Part shown: positions 9,701 to 18,921 of the stretch, piece after piece
Numbering within the stretch: the stretch's first letter is position 1
How the letters are laid out: each line of letters opens with the position of its first letter
DNA from: Limimaricola sp027213785
Lineage (GTDB): Bacteria; Pseudomonadota; Alphaproteobacteria; Rhodobacterales; Rhodobacteraceae
Direction of reading: 5' to 3'
Length of the DNA stretch: 64,000 nt
Assembly: GCF_050847355.1 (NCBI RefSeq)
Contig: NZ_CP193755.1
Location: forward strand, 558,001 to 622,000
The notes under the pieces: model-generated
What the model saw: only the letters and a program-made list of their open reading frames with translations
The model's database searches: none
Told to the model about the DNA's origin: nothing
Made by a program: the position numbers and the translations under genes

Positions 9701-10168
9701 TACGAGGTGGCGCGGCTGTTCACGCGGCCCGAATTCGCGGAGAACCTCAAGAAGCAGTTCGACGGCGACTACAGGATCGCCTTCAACCTCGCACCGCCGG
9801 GACTGCCGGGCACGGATGCCGAAGGCCGCCCGAAGAAGCGCGAGTTCGGCCCCTGGATTCTCAAGGCCTTCGGCCTGCTGGCGCAGGGCAAACGGCTGCG
9901 CGGCACCGCCTTCGACGTCTTTGGCCGCACCGAGGAGCGCAAGCGCGAGCGGGCACTGATCGAGGCCTTTGAGGCGGACATGGACCTCGCGCTGGAGCGG
10001 CTGGGGCAAGGGCACGACGCCGAGATCCTCAAGCTCTTGGAACTGCCCGACCAGATCCGCGGCTTCGGGCCAGTGAAGCTGGCGGCGATGGAGCAGGCGG
10101 CGCCGATCCGCGACGCGCTCCGCGCCGCGATCAAGAACGACACGCCGCACCAGGTGGCGGCGGAATAG
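6701..10168 (+). CDS. Fused indolepyruvate:ferredoxin oxidoreductase-family protein
   Basis: A 1155-aa single-chain 2-oxoacid:ferredoxin oxidoreductase of the IorA-IorB fused type. It uses thiamine diphosphate and Fe-S clusters to decarboxylate a 2-oxoacid to an acyl-CoA. HYCPGCPHNT (about 432) and LGDGTFFHSGHLA (about 500) belong to the ThDP domain. CEGCGDCSVQSNC (about 636) and a second Cys group in CNKDFSCLKGFC bind clusters. TGVGGTGVLTIG (about 723) opens the gamma/IorB-like domain. Only 10 bases separate it from ivd, so it is probably transcribed with the leucine genes. Family members act on aryl pyruvates; the location suggests branched-chain oxoacids as a possible substrate (inference). 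Confidence 0.9.
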   Translation: MTMQMSLDDKYTAETGHVFLTGIQALVRLPMTQMRRDRAAGLNTGTFISGYRGSPLGGYDQQLMAARKHLDPLDIAFQPGVNEDLAATAVWGSQQLGLSEGAKKDGLLGLWYGKGPGVDRSGDVLKHANAAGTSAHGGVLAFAGDDHTCKSSSIPHQSDHAFISALMPMLYPSSVHEFLELGLLGIAMSRYSGCWVGYKVISETVETSTVVDLAQERRQFLLPTDFEMPEGGLNLRWPDPPLVQDERLQEYKGFAALAFARANRVDQVTIDTPNAHFGIVASGKAYEDVRQALAEMGLGPEEWKAIGLRLYKVRMPWPLEPEGIRHFSEGLDEVLIVEERREIIENQIKQQLFNWRADVRPRIIGKHDEKDRPFLSLSQGLTVGSVGRAIADRLLHIDLPEGLHDRIEAELRRLEAGHARGQAHEAPITRLPHYCPGCPHNTSTKVPEGSKAMAGIGCHYMVQWMDRNTETFTHMGAEGVPWTSIGRFTEEKHRFVNLGDGTFFHSGHLAIRQSVAAKANITYKILYNDAVAMTGGQKVDGPLSPEQVTHQVHHENVAKIVLLSDHPENYDRVDLAPGTEIRHRDDVDAVMRELREIEGVTVMVYVQTCAAELRRRRKRGKAEDPDMRVHIDPAVCEGCGDCSVQSNCIAVEPLETELGRKRQINQSACNKDFSCLKGFCPSFVTLRGAKPHKRPAAEGPDVSGLPEPALPEITRPWNIAVTGVGGTGVLTIGALLGVAAHMEGLSPMILDMAGLAQKGGAVLSHIRISTHERPATAPRIATGTADLLLAADSVVAASKDGVTLCDASRTHAVMSTKLSPTSDFVRQRDFDFRSAGVMRAVERTVRSSEHFHDFAHVARELCGDEIAVNIMMLGYAWQQGFIPVGREAIAEAVRLNGVAVQSNLDAFDWGRVMAAEPERVIREMGETDEPPHLPQAQMTLDQLVAHRTGHLTAYQDAKLARRYTDRVARVRAAVEGHAQAEEITRAVAQNYAKLLSYKDEYEVARLFTRPEFAENLKKQFDGDYRIAFNLAPPGLPGTDAEGRPKKREFGPWILKAFGLLAQGKRLRGTAFDVFGRTEERKRERALIEAFEADMDLALERLGQGHDAEILKLLELPDQIRGFGPVKLAAMEQAAPIRDALRAAIKNDTPHQVAAE

Positions 10169-10178
10169 GGAGAGTGCG

Positions 10179-11341
10179 ATGTTCGATCACGCGATGAAGT
10201 TCGATCTGGGCGAGGATGGCGAGGCGCTGCGCGAGACGGTGCATCGCTGGGCGCAGGAGCGGCTGAAGCCGCGCGCCGCCGAGATCGACAAGTCCAACCT
10301 GTTCCCCGCCGACCTCTGGCGCGAGATGGGCGATCTGGGCCTTCTGGGCATCACCGTGCCCGAGCAGTATGGCGGCGCCGGCATGGGCTACCTCGCTCAT
10401 GTCATCGCGGTCGAGGAGATCGCGAGGGCCTCTGCCAGCGTGGCGCTCAGCTACGGCGCGCATTCGAACCTCTGCGTCAACCAGATCGTGCTCAACGGCA
10501 ACGATGCGCAGAAGGCGAAATACCTGCCCAAGCTGGTCTCGGGTGAACATGTCGGCGCGCTGGCGATGTCCGAGGCGGGGGCGGGCTCCGACGTGGTGTC
10601 GATGAGCCTGCGCGCCGATCGCATCGATGGCGGCTATCGGCTCAACGGCACCAAGTACTGGATCACCAACGGCCCCGATGCCGAAACGCTGGTGGTCTAT
10701 GCCAAGACCGACCCGGAGGCCGGTTCCAAGGGGATCACCGCCTTCATCATCGAGCGCGGCATGGCGGGCTTCTCGACCTCCGAGCATTTCGACAAGCTCG
10801 GCATGCGCGGCTCGAACACCGCCGAGCTGGTGTTCGAGAATGTCGAGGTGCCCGAGGAGAACGTGCTGGGCCATGTCGGCGGCGGCGTGAAGGTGCTGAT
10901 GTCGGGGCTCGACTACGAGCGCGTCGTTCTGTCGGGCATCGGCACCGGCATCATGGCGGCCTGCCTCGACGAAATCATGCCCTACCTCGCCGAGCGCAAG
11001 CAGTTCGGCAGGCCGATCGGGGATTTCCAGCTGATGCAGGGCAAGGTGGCGGACATCTACACCAAGCTCGGCTCGGCGCGGGCCTATGTCTATGCCGTGG
11101 CACGGGCCTGCGACGCGGGCCGGGTCACCCGGGCCGATGCCGCCGCCTGCGTGCTCTACGCTTCCGAGGAGGCGATGGTGGTCGCGCATCAGGCGGTGCA
11201 GGCGATGGGCGGCACCGGCTTCATGAACGAAAGCGCGGTGAGCCGGATTTTCCGCGACGCCAAGCTGATGGAGATCGGCGCGGGCACCTCCGAGATCCGC
11301 CGCATGCTGATCGGGCGCGAGCTGATGGCCAAGGTGCGCTG

Positions 11342-11342
<1 letters not shown>
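10179..11342 (+). CDS. ivd: Isovaleryl-CoA dehydrogenase
   Basis: An FAD acyl-CoA dehydrogenase that converts isovaleryl-CoA to 3-methylcrotonyl-CoA in leucine breakdown, passing electrons to ETF. The 387-aa length fits. The catalytic base is the Glu of SGLDYERVVL (residue 247), the position specific to isovaleryl-CoA dehydrogenases; most other acyl-CoA dehydrogenases carry theirs near residue 370. The ACAD signatures AMSEAGAGSD and the C-terminal QAMGGTGF and GAGTSEIRRMLIGREL are present. Its stop overlaps the mccB start (TGATG). Confidence 0.95.
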
Positions 11343-12949
<1,607 letters not shown>

Positions 12950-12956
12950 GGCGGGC

Positions 12957-13367
12957 ATGGTGACGATGGATGAGCTGAAGGCCCGGCACCCGGATCTCGA
13001 AAGCTTCCGCTTCGGGGACGGGCCGGAACTATGCGACGAGCTGATCGCACTGGTCCGCTCGGGCAAAAAGACCGCGACCTGCGGCGCGCTGCGCGACTTC
13101 GAGGCGGGCGAGCCGATGCCGAAGGTCGGCCGCCGCGACGTTGCGCTGAACTGGGATGGCAGGCCGGCGCTGATGATCGAGACGGTGGAGGTCACGCAGC
13201 GGCGCTTTTGCGATGTCGATGCCGATTTCGCCCTGGCCGAGGGCGAGAACGAGACGCTGGTAGGCTGGCAGGCGGATCACCGTCGCTACTTCGAGCGCAA
13301 CGGGGGCTGGGACCCGGAGATGGTGCTGGTCTGCGAGAGATTCCGGCTGGTGGAGGATTTCGCCTGA
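12957..13367 (+). CDS. ASCH-domain protein embedded in the leucine operon
   Basis: A 136-aa soluble protein with an ASCH (PUA-like, RNA- or nucleotide-binding) fold. It shows LVRSGKKTATCGAL, where the GKK-T segment is the ASCH hallmark, a GRRDVALNWDGRPALMIE strand region and the ending VLVCERFRLV. It sits between mccB (7-base gap, SD GAGGCG) and mccA, whose ATG overlaps its stop as TGATG, so it must be translated with the carboxylase subunits. ASCH proteins are linked to RNA processing and nucleoside deamidation; a function in leucine catabolism is unknown. A second ATG three codons in is possible. Confidence 0.82.
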   Translation: MVTMDELKARHPDLESFRFGDGPELCDELIALVRSGKKTATCGALRDFEAGEPMPKVGRRDVALNWDGRPALMIETVEVTQRRFCDVDADFALAEGENETLVGWQADHRRYFERNGGWDPEMVLVCERFRLVEDFA

Positions 13368-15355
13368 TGTTCGACAAGATCCTGATCGCGAACCGGGGCG
13401 AGATCGCCGCACGGGTCATCAGCACCGCCCGCCGGATGGGGCTCAAGACCGTCGCCGTGCATTCCGATGCCGATGCCGAGGCGGTGCATGTCAGGCTCGC
13501 CGACGAGGCGGTGCGGATCGGCCCGGCGCCTGTGGGCGAGAGCTATCTCAGGTCAGAGGCCATCATCGACGCCGCGAAGCGGACCGGCGCGGGGGCGATC
13601 CATCCGGGCTACGGTTTCCTGTCCGAGAACCCCGACTTCGTCGAGTCGGTCGAGGCGGCCGGTCTGGTCTTCGTCGGCCCGCCCGCCAGCGCGATCCGCG
13701 CCATGGGCCTCAAGGACGCCGCGAAGGCGCGGATGGAAGAGGCCGGCGTGCCGGTGGTGCCGGGTTATCACGGCGAGGGTCAGGACGCGTCGATGCTGGC
13801 CCAAGAGGCCCTACGCATCGGCTACCCGGTGCTGATCAAGGCGCGCGCCGGCGGCGGCGGCAAGGGGATGCGGCTCGTCGAGCGGGCCGAGGATTTCGCC
13901 GACGCGCTGGAAGGCGCGCAGGCCGAGGGCAAGGCCAGCTTCGGCGACGCCGCCGTGCTGGTCGAGAAATACGTGACCTCGCCGCGCCATGTCGAGATCC
14001 AGGTCTTCGCCGACAGCCATGGCAATGTCGTGCATCTGTTCGAGCGCGACTGTTCGTTGCAGCGCCGCCATCAGAAGGTGATCGAGGAAGCTCCCGCACC
14101 GGGCATGCCCGACCATGTCCGCGCCGCGATGGGGGCGGCGGCGGTCGAGGCGGCCCGCGCCATCGGTTACGTGGGCGCGGGCACGATCGAGTTCATCGCC
14201 GACGGCTCCGAGGGGCTGCGCGAGGACGGGTTCTGGTTCATGGAGATGAACACGCGGCTTCAGGTCGAGCATCCGGTGACCGAGGCGATCACCGGGCTCG
14301 ACCTCGTCGAGTGGCAGATCCGGGTGGCGCGGGGCGAGACCCTGCCGTTGACGCAGGACGAGCTTCGGATCGACGGCCATGCGGTCGAGGCGCGGCTTTA
14401 TGCCGAGGACGCCGAACGCGGCTTCCTTCCCGCCACCGGGCGGCTGGAGCGGCTGCGCTTTCCCCAGGCCGCGCGCTTCGAGCGCGGCGCGCTGCGGGTG
14501 GATGCGGGCGTGACCGAGGGCGACGCGATCACCCCGCATTACGACCCGATGATCGCCAAGGTCATCGCCCATGGCGCGACGCGGGCCGAGGCGCTGTCAC
14601 GACTCGTGGCGGCGCTCGAAGCCACGCAGGTCGGCGGAACGGTGACCAATCTCGGTTTCCTCGCGCGGCTGTTGCGCCACGAGGGTTTCGCGGCCGGGGA
14701 GGTCGATACCGGTCTGATCGGTCGCGATCTCGACGCGCTGACCGCCAAGACGGAAATGCCGGACCATGTGCCGGTGCTGGCAGCACTTGCCGCCGCCGGG
14801 CTCGACCATCCGCCCGAAGGCAACGGACCGTGGGACCGGCTACGGGGCTTCCGGCACTGGGGCGCCTCAGAGGTGCATGTCGTGCTGGAGCATGAGGGCG
14901 AGCCGCTGGAGGTGGCGCTCAGGCGCGACGGCCCGGGGCATTGGCATCGGGCGGGCACGCAGATCGGCGTTTCACGTGACACGCGCGGGTTGGAAGTGAC
15001 CGTGTCGGGACGGCGCTTCCGTGCCGAGGCGGTACGGCACGGCCATCGCGTCACGGTCTGGGATGCGGGCCGGGCCTTTACCTTTGCCATTCCCGATCCG
15101 CTCGCCGCGGCCGACGCGGCGGGGGGCGGGGGCGACGCCATCGCGGCACCGATGCCGGGGCTGGTGAAGCGGATGCGCGCCGAGGCCGGGCAGGCGGTGG
15201 AAAAAGGCCAGCCGCTGGCCATTCTGGAAGCGATGAAGATGGAGCACACGCTCACCGCGCCGCGCGACGGCGTGGTGGCCGAGGTGCTCGCACGCGAGGG
15301 ATCGCAGGTATCGGATGGCGACCTGCTGCTGACGCTGGAGCCGCAGGATGAATGA
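13367..15355 (+). CDS. mccA: Methylcrotonoyl-CoA carboxylase alpha (biotin carboxylase/BCCP) subunit
   Basis: ATP-dependent carboxylation of biotin plus the biotin carrier for 3-methylcrotonyl-CoA carboxylase. The 662-aa protein opens with FDKILIANRGEIAARVI. The ATP-grasp glycine loop KARAGGGGKGMR and the biotin carboxylase signature FMEMNTRLQVEHPVTE are clear. The C-terminal biotinyl domain has EAMKMEH with the acceptor Lys at residue 624. The start chosen overlaps the ASCH stop (TGATG). A much longer in-frame extension upstream lies inside the preceding gene and is not real. Confidence 0.95.
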   Translation: MFDKILIANRGEIAARVISTARRMGLKTVAVHSDADAEAVHVRLADEAVRIGPAPVGESYLRSEAIIDAAKRTGAGAIHPGYGFLSENPDFVESVEAAGLVFVGPPASAIRAMGLKDAAKARMEEAGVPVVPGYHGEGQDASMLAQEALRIGYPVLIKARAGGGGKGMRLVERAEDFADALEGAQAEGKASFGDAAVLVEKYVTSPRHVEIQVFADSHGNVVHLFERDCSLQRRHQKVIEEAPAPGMPDHVRAAMGAAAVEAARAIGYVGAGTIEFIADGSEGLREDGFWFMEMNTRLQVEHPVTEAITGLDLVEWQIRVARGETLPLTQDELRIDGHAVEARLYAEDAERGFLPATGRLERLRFPQAARFERGALRVDAGVTEGDAITPHYDPMIAKVIAHGATRAEALSRLVAALEATQVGGTVTNLGFLARLLRHEGFAAGEVDTGLIGRDLDALTAKTEMPDHVPVLAALAAAGLDHPPEGNGPWDRLRGFRHWGASEVHVVLEHEGEPLEVALRRDGPGHWHRAGTQIGVSRDTRGLEVTVSGRRFRAEAVRHGHRVTVWDAGRAFTFAIPDPLAAADAAGGGGDAIAAPMPGLVKRMRAEAGQAVEKGQPLAILEAMKMEHTLTAPRDGVVAEVLAREGSQVSDGDLLLTLEPQDE

Positions 15356-16199
15356 GCGCGTCGAGATCGTCGAGGTCGGCCCGCGCGACGGGTTGCAGAA
15401 CGAAGCGCGGATCATCCCCGCCGCCGACAAGATCGCGCTGGTCGACCGGCTCTCGGCCTGCGGCTTCGCGCGGATCGAGGTGACAAGCTTCGTGAACCCG
15501 AAGCGCGTGCCGCAGATGGCGGATGCGGCGGAGGTCCTCGCCGGAATCCGGCGCGAGCCGGGGATCCGATACGCGGCGCTGACGCCGAACTTGCGCGGCT
15601 TCGAGGCGGCGCAAGAGGCGAAGGCTGAGGAGGTCGCGGTTTTCGCCTCCGCCTCGGAAGGCTTCAGCCAGGCCAATATCGGCTGCTCCATCGCCGAGAG
15701 CATGGAGCGCTTCGCGCCGGTCATGGCGGCCGCGCGAGACGCCGGCCTGCCGGTGCGCGGCTATGTCTCCTGCGTTACCCATTGCCCCTATGACGGCCGG
15801 GTCGCGCCCGATGCCGTGGCAGAGGTCGCGGCGCGGCTCATGGATATGGGGTGCTACGAGATTTCCCTGGGCGAAACCCTGGGCCGGGCGCTGCCGGAGG
15901 ACACCTCCGCGATGCTCGACGCCGTGCTGGCCCGCGTGCCCGCCGACAAGCTCGCCGGGCATTTTCACGACACCTCGGGCCGCGCGCTCGACAACGTGGC
16001 GGTCTGCCTCGAGCGGGGGCTGCGGGTGTTCGACGCGAGCATCGGCGGCCTTGGCGGCTGTCCCTTCGCGCCGGGCGCGGCCGGCAATGTCGCGACCGAA
16101 GGGCTCGCATTGATGCTGGAGGAGCGCGGCTTCGAGACCGGGCTCGATCGCAAACGGCTGGCCGAGACGGCGGGTTTCGCCAAGGAGCTGCGCGCATGA
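15348..16199 (+). CDS. mvaB: Hydroxymethylglutaryl-CoA lyase
   Basis: Cleaves HMG-CoA to acetoacetate and acetyl-CoA, the last step of leucine degradation. The 283-aa protein is a DRE-TIM barrel: EVGPRDGLQNE at the N-terminus binds metal, GCYEISLGETLG and GHFHDTSGRALDN carry further metal ligands, and GGLGGCPFAPGAAGN contains the active-site Cys. The first eight bases overlap the mccA end, and the stop overlaps the next ATG (ATGA). Confidence 0.95.
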   Translation: MNERVEIVEVGPRDGLQNEARIIPAADKIALVDRLSACGFARIEVTSFVNPKRVPQMADAAEVLAGIRREPGIRYAALTPNLRGFEAAQEAKAEEVAVFASASEGFSQANIGCSIAESMERFAPVMAAARDAGLPVRGYVSCVTHCPYDGRVAPDAVAEVAARLMDMGCYEISLGETLGRALPEDTSAMLDAVLARVPADKLAGHFHDTSGRALDNVAVCLERGLRVFDASIGGLGGCPFAPGAAGNVATEGLALMLEERGFETGLDRKRLAETAGFAKELRA

Positions 16200-16972
16200 G
16201 TTACGAGACATTGAAGCTCGACACGGATGATCGCGGCGTTCTGACCGTGACGCTGAACGCGCCCGAGCGCCGCAACGCGCTTTCGGCGCGGATGATGGAC
16301 GAGCTGACGGCGCTGGCGGGGGCCGAGGGCGCGCACGCGCGCGCCGTGGTGCTGCGGGGCGCGGGCGAGGTGTTCTGCGCCGGCGGCGACCTGACCTGGA
16401 TGCAGGCGCAGATCCGCGCCGACCGCGAGGGGCGCCGCGCCGAGGCGCGACGTCTGGCGGGCATGCTGGACGCGCTCAACACCATGTCCAGCCCGCTGAT
16501 CGGACGGGTGCATGGTGGCGCCTATGGCGGCGGCGTCGGCATGGCCTGCATCTGCGACGTGGTGGTGGCCGAGGAGGGTACGCGCTTTGGCTTCACCGAG
16601 ACCAAGCTCGGCATCATCCCGGCGACGATCTCGCCCTACGTGCTCGCCCGGATGGGCGAGGGGCGGGCCCGGCAGGTCTTCATGTCGGCGCGGCTCTTCC
16701 GCGCCGAGGAGGCGGTACGGCTTGGCATCGCGACCCGCGCGGTGCCGCTTGCCGATCTCGACGCGGCCGTCGAGGCCGAGGTCGCGCCCTATCTGAAGAT
16801 CGCGCGTGGTGCCGCGGCGCGGGCCAAGGCGCTGGCGCGCAGCCTCGGCCCCCGTATCGATGAGGCCGTCATCGAGGCCACCATCGACCGGCTGGTCGAA
16901 GCCTGGGAGAGCCCGGAAGCGGAGGAGGGGATCGCCGCCTTTCTCGAGAAGCGCCCGGCGCGCTGGTCATGA
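16196..16972 (+). CDS. liuC: Methylglutaconyl-CoA hydratase (enoyl-CoA hydratase family)
   Basis: A 258-aa crotonase-fold hydratase. From its position it most likely hydrates 3-methylglutaconyl-CoA to HMG-CoA, the step between MCC and HMG-CoA lyase. AGEVFCAGGDLTWM forms part of the oxyanion hole and GGAYGGGVGMACICD the second. TRFGFTETKLGIIPATISPYV contains the usual second catalytic region (FTETKLGIIP). The family alone would only give enoyl-CoA hydratase; the operon gives the substrate. It starts by ATGA overlap with mvaB. Confidence 0.88.
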   Translation: MSYETLKLDTDDRGVLTVTLNAPERRNALSARMMDELTALAGAEGAHARAVVLRGAGEVFCAGGDLTWMQAQIRADREGRRAEARRLAGMLDALNTMSSPLIGRVHGGAYGGGVGMACICDVVVAEEGTRFGFTETKLGIIPATISPYVLARMGEGRARQVFMSARLFRAEEAVRLGIATRAVPLADLDAAVEAEVAPYLKIARGAAARAKALARSLGPRIDEAVIEATIDRLVEAWESPEAEEGIAAFLEKRPARWS

Positions 16973-17034
16973 GCGCGCGGCCCATTGACGCCGCCATCCC
17001 CGGGGCCGAGGATCGCCGCCGGGGATGGGGTGCA

Positions 17035-17508
17035 ATGGGCGAGAGCGGGATCACACTGGACGAGACCGACCGTCGGCTGCTGCGACTGTTGCAGGCGGAG
17101 CCCGACCTGACCCTGCGCGAGGTCGGCGAACGGCTCGGGCTGTCGCATACGCCGTGCTGGCGCAGGCTGACCCGGATGCGCGAGGCCGGGGTGATCGAGG
17201 AGCGGCGCCACATCATCGACCCCGTGGCGGCGGGCTTCGACATCACGGTGTTCTGCGCGGTACGGATGAACGGCCACTCGCGCGCGCATCTCGAAGAGTT
17301 CGAGGCGGCCGTGGTGCGCATCGCCGAGGTGGTGCAGTGCTACACCGTCTCGGGCGATCACGACTACCTGCTGCGGGTGCTGGCCCGGTCGATCCGGCAT
17401 TACGAGAGCACGGTGAAGAACGCTCTGGTGCAGCTGCCGCACGTGCTCTCGATCTCCACCAGCGTGACGCTTCGCGAGATCAAGAACACCACCGACGTGC
17501 CGCTCTAG
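17035..17508 (+). CDS. Lrp/AsnC-family transcriptional regulator ending the leucine operon
   Basis: A helix-turn-helix (LDETDRRLLRLLQ to LGLSHTPCWRRLTRM) followed by a RAM/AsnC ligand domain. I chose MGESGITLDETDRR (157 aa) because GGATGGGG precedes it and the family begins there. An alternative ATG at 16969, overlapping the liuC stop, would add 22 non-conserved residues. Its place at the end of the leucine operon suggests it senses a branched-chain amino acid or oxoacid and controls this operon (inference). Its stop shares a CTAG with the stop of egtB on the other strand. Confidence 0.85.
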   Translation: MGESGITLDETDRRLLRLLQAEPDLTLREVGERLGLSHTPCWRRLTRMREAGVIEERRHIIDPVAAGFDITVFCAVRMNGHSRAHLEEFEAAVVRIAEVVQCYTVSGDHDYLLRVLARSIRHYESTVKNALVQLPHVLSISTSVTLREIKNTTDVPL

Positions 17509-18767
17509 CCGTCTTTCGCGAGCCTCAGCCCGCTCATCTGCCGGCGCCGGTCGGGGTGGAAGAAGTTACGGTAGCTGTGACGCATCTGCGCCTTCGGCGT
17601 GGCGCAGGAGCCGCCGCGCAGCACGTATTGGTTCACCATGAACTTGCCGTTGTATTCGCCGATCGCGCCTTCCGGAGGGCGAAAGCCCGGATAGGGATCG
17701 AAGCTGCTGCGGGTCCACTCCCAGACATCGCCATGCATCTGTCGCAGCCCCGCACCGGCTCGGCCCGGCAGCGGCCGGAGCGCCCCTTCATCCATGAAGT
17801 TGCCCGCGATCTCCGAACCCTGTGCCGCGACCTCCCACTCGGCCTCGCTCGGCAGCCGCGCACCGGCCCAGCGCGCGAAGGCCTCGGCCTCGTAGAAGCT
17901 TACATGCACCACCGGCGCGTTCGGATCGACGGGCTGAGGGCCGCGCGCGGTGAAGCTCCACCATTCGCCATCCTGCTTCCACCAGTAGAGCGGCGCGTCC
18001 CAGCCCTCTGCCTGCGCTTTGGCAAAGCCCTCCATCAGCCAATGACGCGCATCGGCGTAGCCGCCATCTTCGATGAAGGCGATCCAGTCGGCATTCGTTA
18101 CCGGCCGGCTGGCCAGCGCATAGGGGCGCAGCAGCACCTCGTGGCGGGGCCCTTCGCAGTCATAGGCGAAGCCGGGTCCCGCATGGCCAATCTCGCGGAT
18201 GCCGCCGTCGAAGCCGATCCAGTCGAGAGGCTGATCGTCGGAAAGCGCGCGCGGTTCGGGCGGTCTGATCGCGGGCATCAGCGGGTTGAAGGACAGCGCG
18301 TGCAGCAGGTCGGTGAGCAGAAGCTCCTGATGCTGCATTTCGTGATGGCAGCCTAAGGTGGTCAGTTCGGCCACCTCCGGGTCGCCCTCGTCGAGCAGTC
18401 GCTCCATCGCCGCTTCGACATGGGCACGGTACGCCATCACCTCGGCCACGCTCGGGCGGGTGATCAGCCCGCGCTGGGAGCGGGCATGACGCGGGCCGGC
18501 CTGCACATAGTAGGAATTGAACAGGAAGGCGAAGCGGTCGTCCGGCGAGGCGTAGCCCGGAACCCGTTCGCGCAGGATGAACTGTTCGAAGAACCACGAG
18601 GTATGGGCGAGGTGCCACTTGGTGGGCGAGGCATCCTCCATCGACTGCACCACCATGTCCTCGGGCGCGAGATCGGCCACCAACTCGCGCGAGCGGGCCC
18701 GGGTGGCGCGGAACAGCGCCTGTGCATCATCGGCCAGATCGGCCGGCTTCGGATTGGCGGTCTGCAT
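17505..18767 (-). CDS. egtB: Ergothioneine biosynthesis sulfoxide synthase EgtB
   Basis: A non-haem iron enzyme that joins hercynine with a cysteine or gamma-glutamylcysteine thiol using O2. The 420-aa protein has an N-terminal DinB-like iron domain, with a first His region in KWHLAHTSWFFE and the HX3HXE motif in CHHEMQHQE. The C-terminal formylglycine-generating-enzyme fold shows DVWEWTRSSFDPYPGF and YVLRGGSCATP. The ATG is preceded by GGGGGA. No egtD (hercynine-forming methyltransferase) lies next to it, so the partner must be elsewhere, or the thiol product may differ. The gene is convergent with the Lrp gene. Confidence 0.9.
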   Translation of the reverse strand: MQTANPKPADLADDAQALFRATRARSRELVADLAPEDMVVQSMEDASPTKWHLAHTSWFFEQFILRERVPGYASPDDRFAFLFNSYYVQAGPRHARSQRGLITRPSVAEVMAYRAHVEAAMERLLDEGDPEVAELTTLGCHHEMQHQELLLTDLLHALSFNPLMPAIRPPEPRALSDDQPLDWIGFDGGIREIGHAGPGFAYDCEGPRHEVLLRPYALASRPVTNADWIAFIEDGGYADARHWLMEGFAKAQAEGWDAPLYWWKQDGEWWSFTARGPQPVDPNAPVVHVSFYEAEAFARWAGARLPSEAEWEVAAQGSEIAGNFMDEGALRPLPGRAGAGLRQMHGDVWEWTRSSFDPYPGFRPPEGAIGEYNGKFMVNQYVLRGGSCATPKAQMRHSYRNFFHPDRRRQMSGLRLAKDG

Positions 18768-18921
18768 GTGAATGGTCCCCCGTCTTGCCAGCGGCAAAAC
18801 GTGCCCGGTTCGTGGTGGGTTCCTGAAGCTTGGCGCGACAGGGCGCTGCGGGGTCGCGACCGGCCGTCGCGCGGCGGAACCGTGCTGTTCCGTCCCCGGT
18901 TGACCGCCGAAGGAGAGCCGC

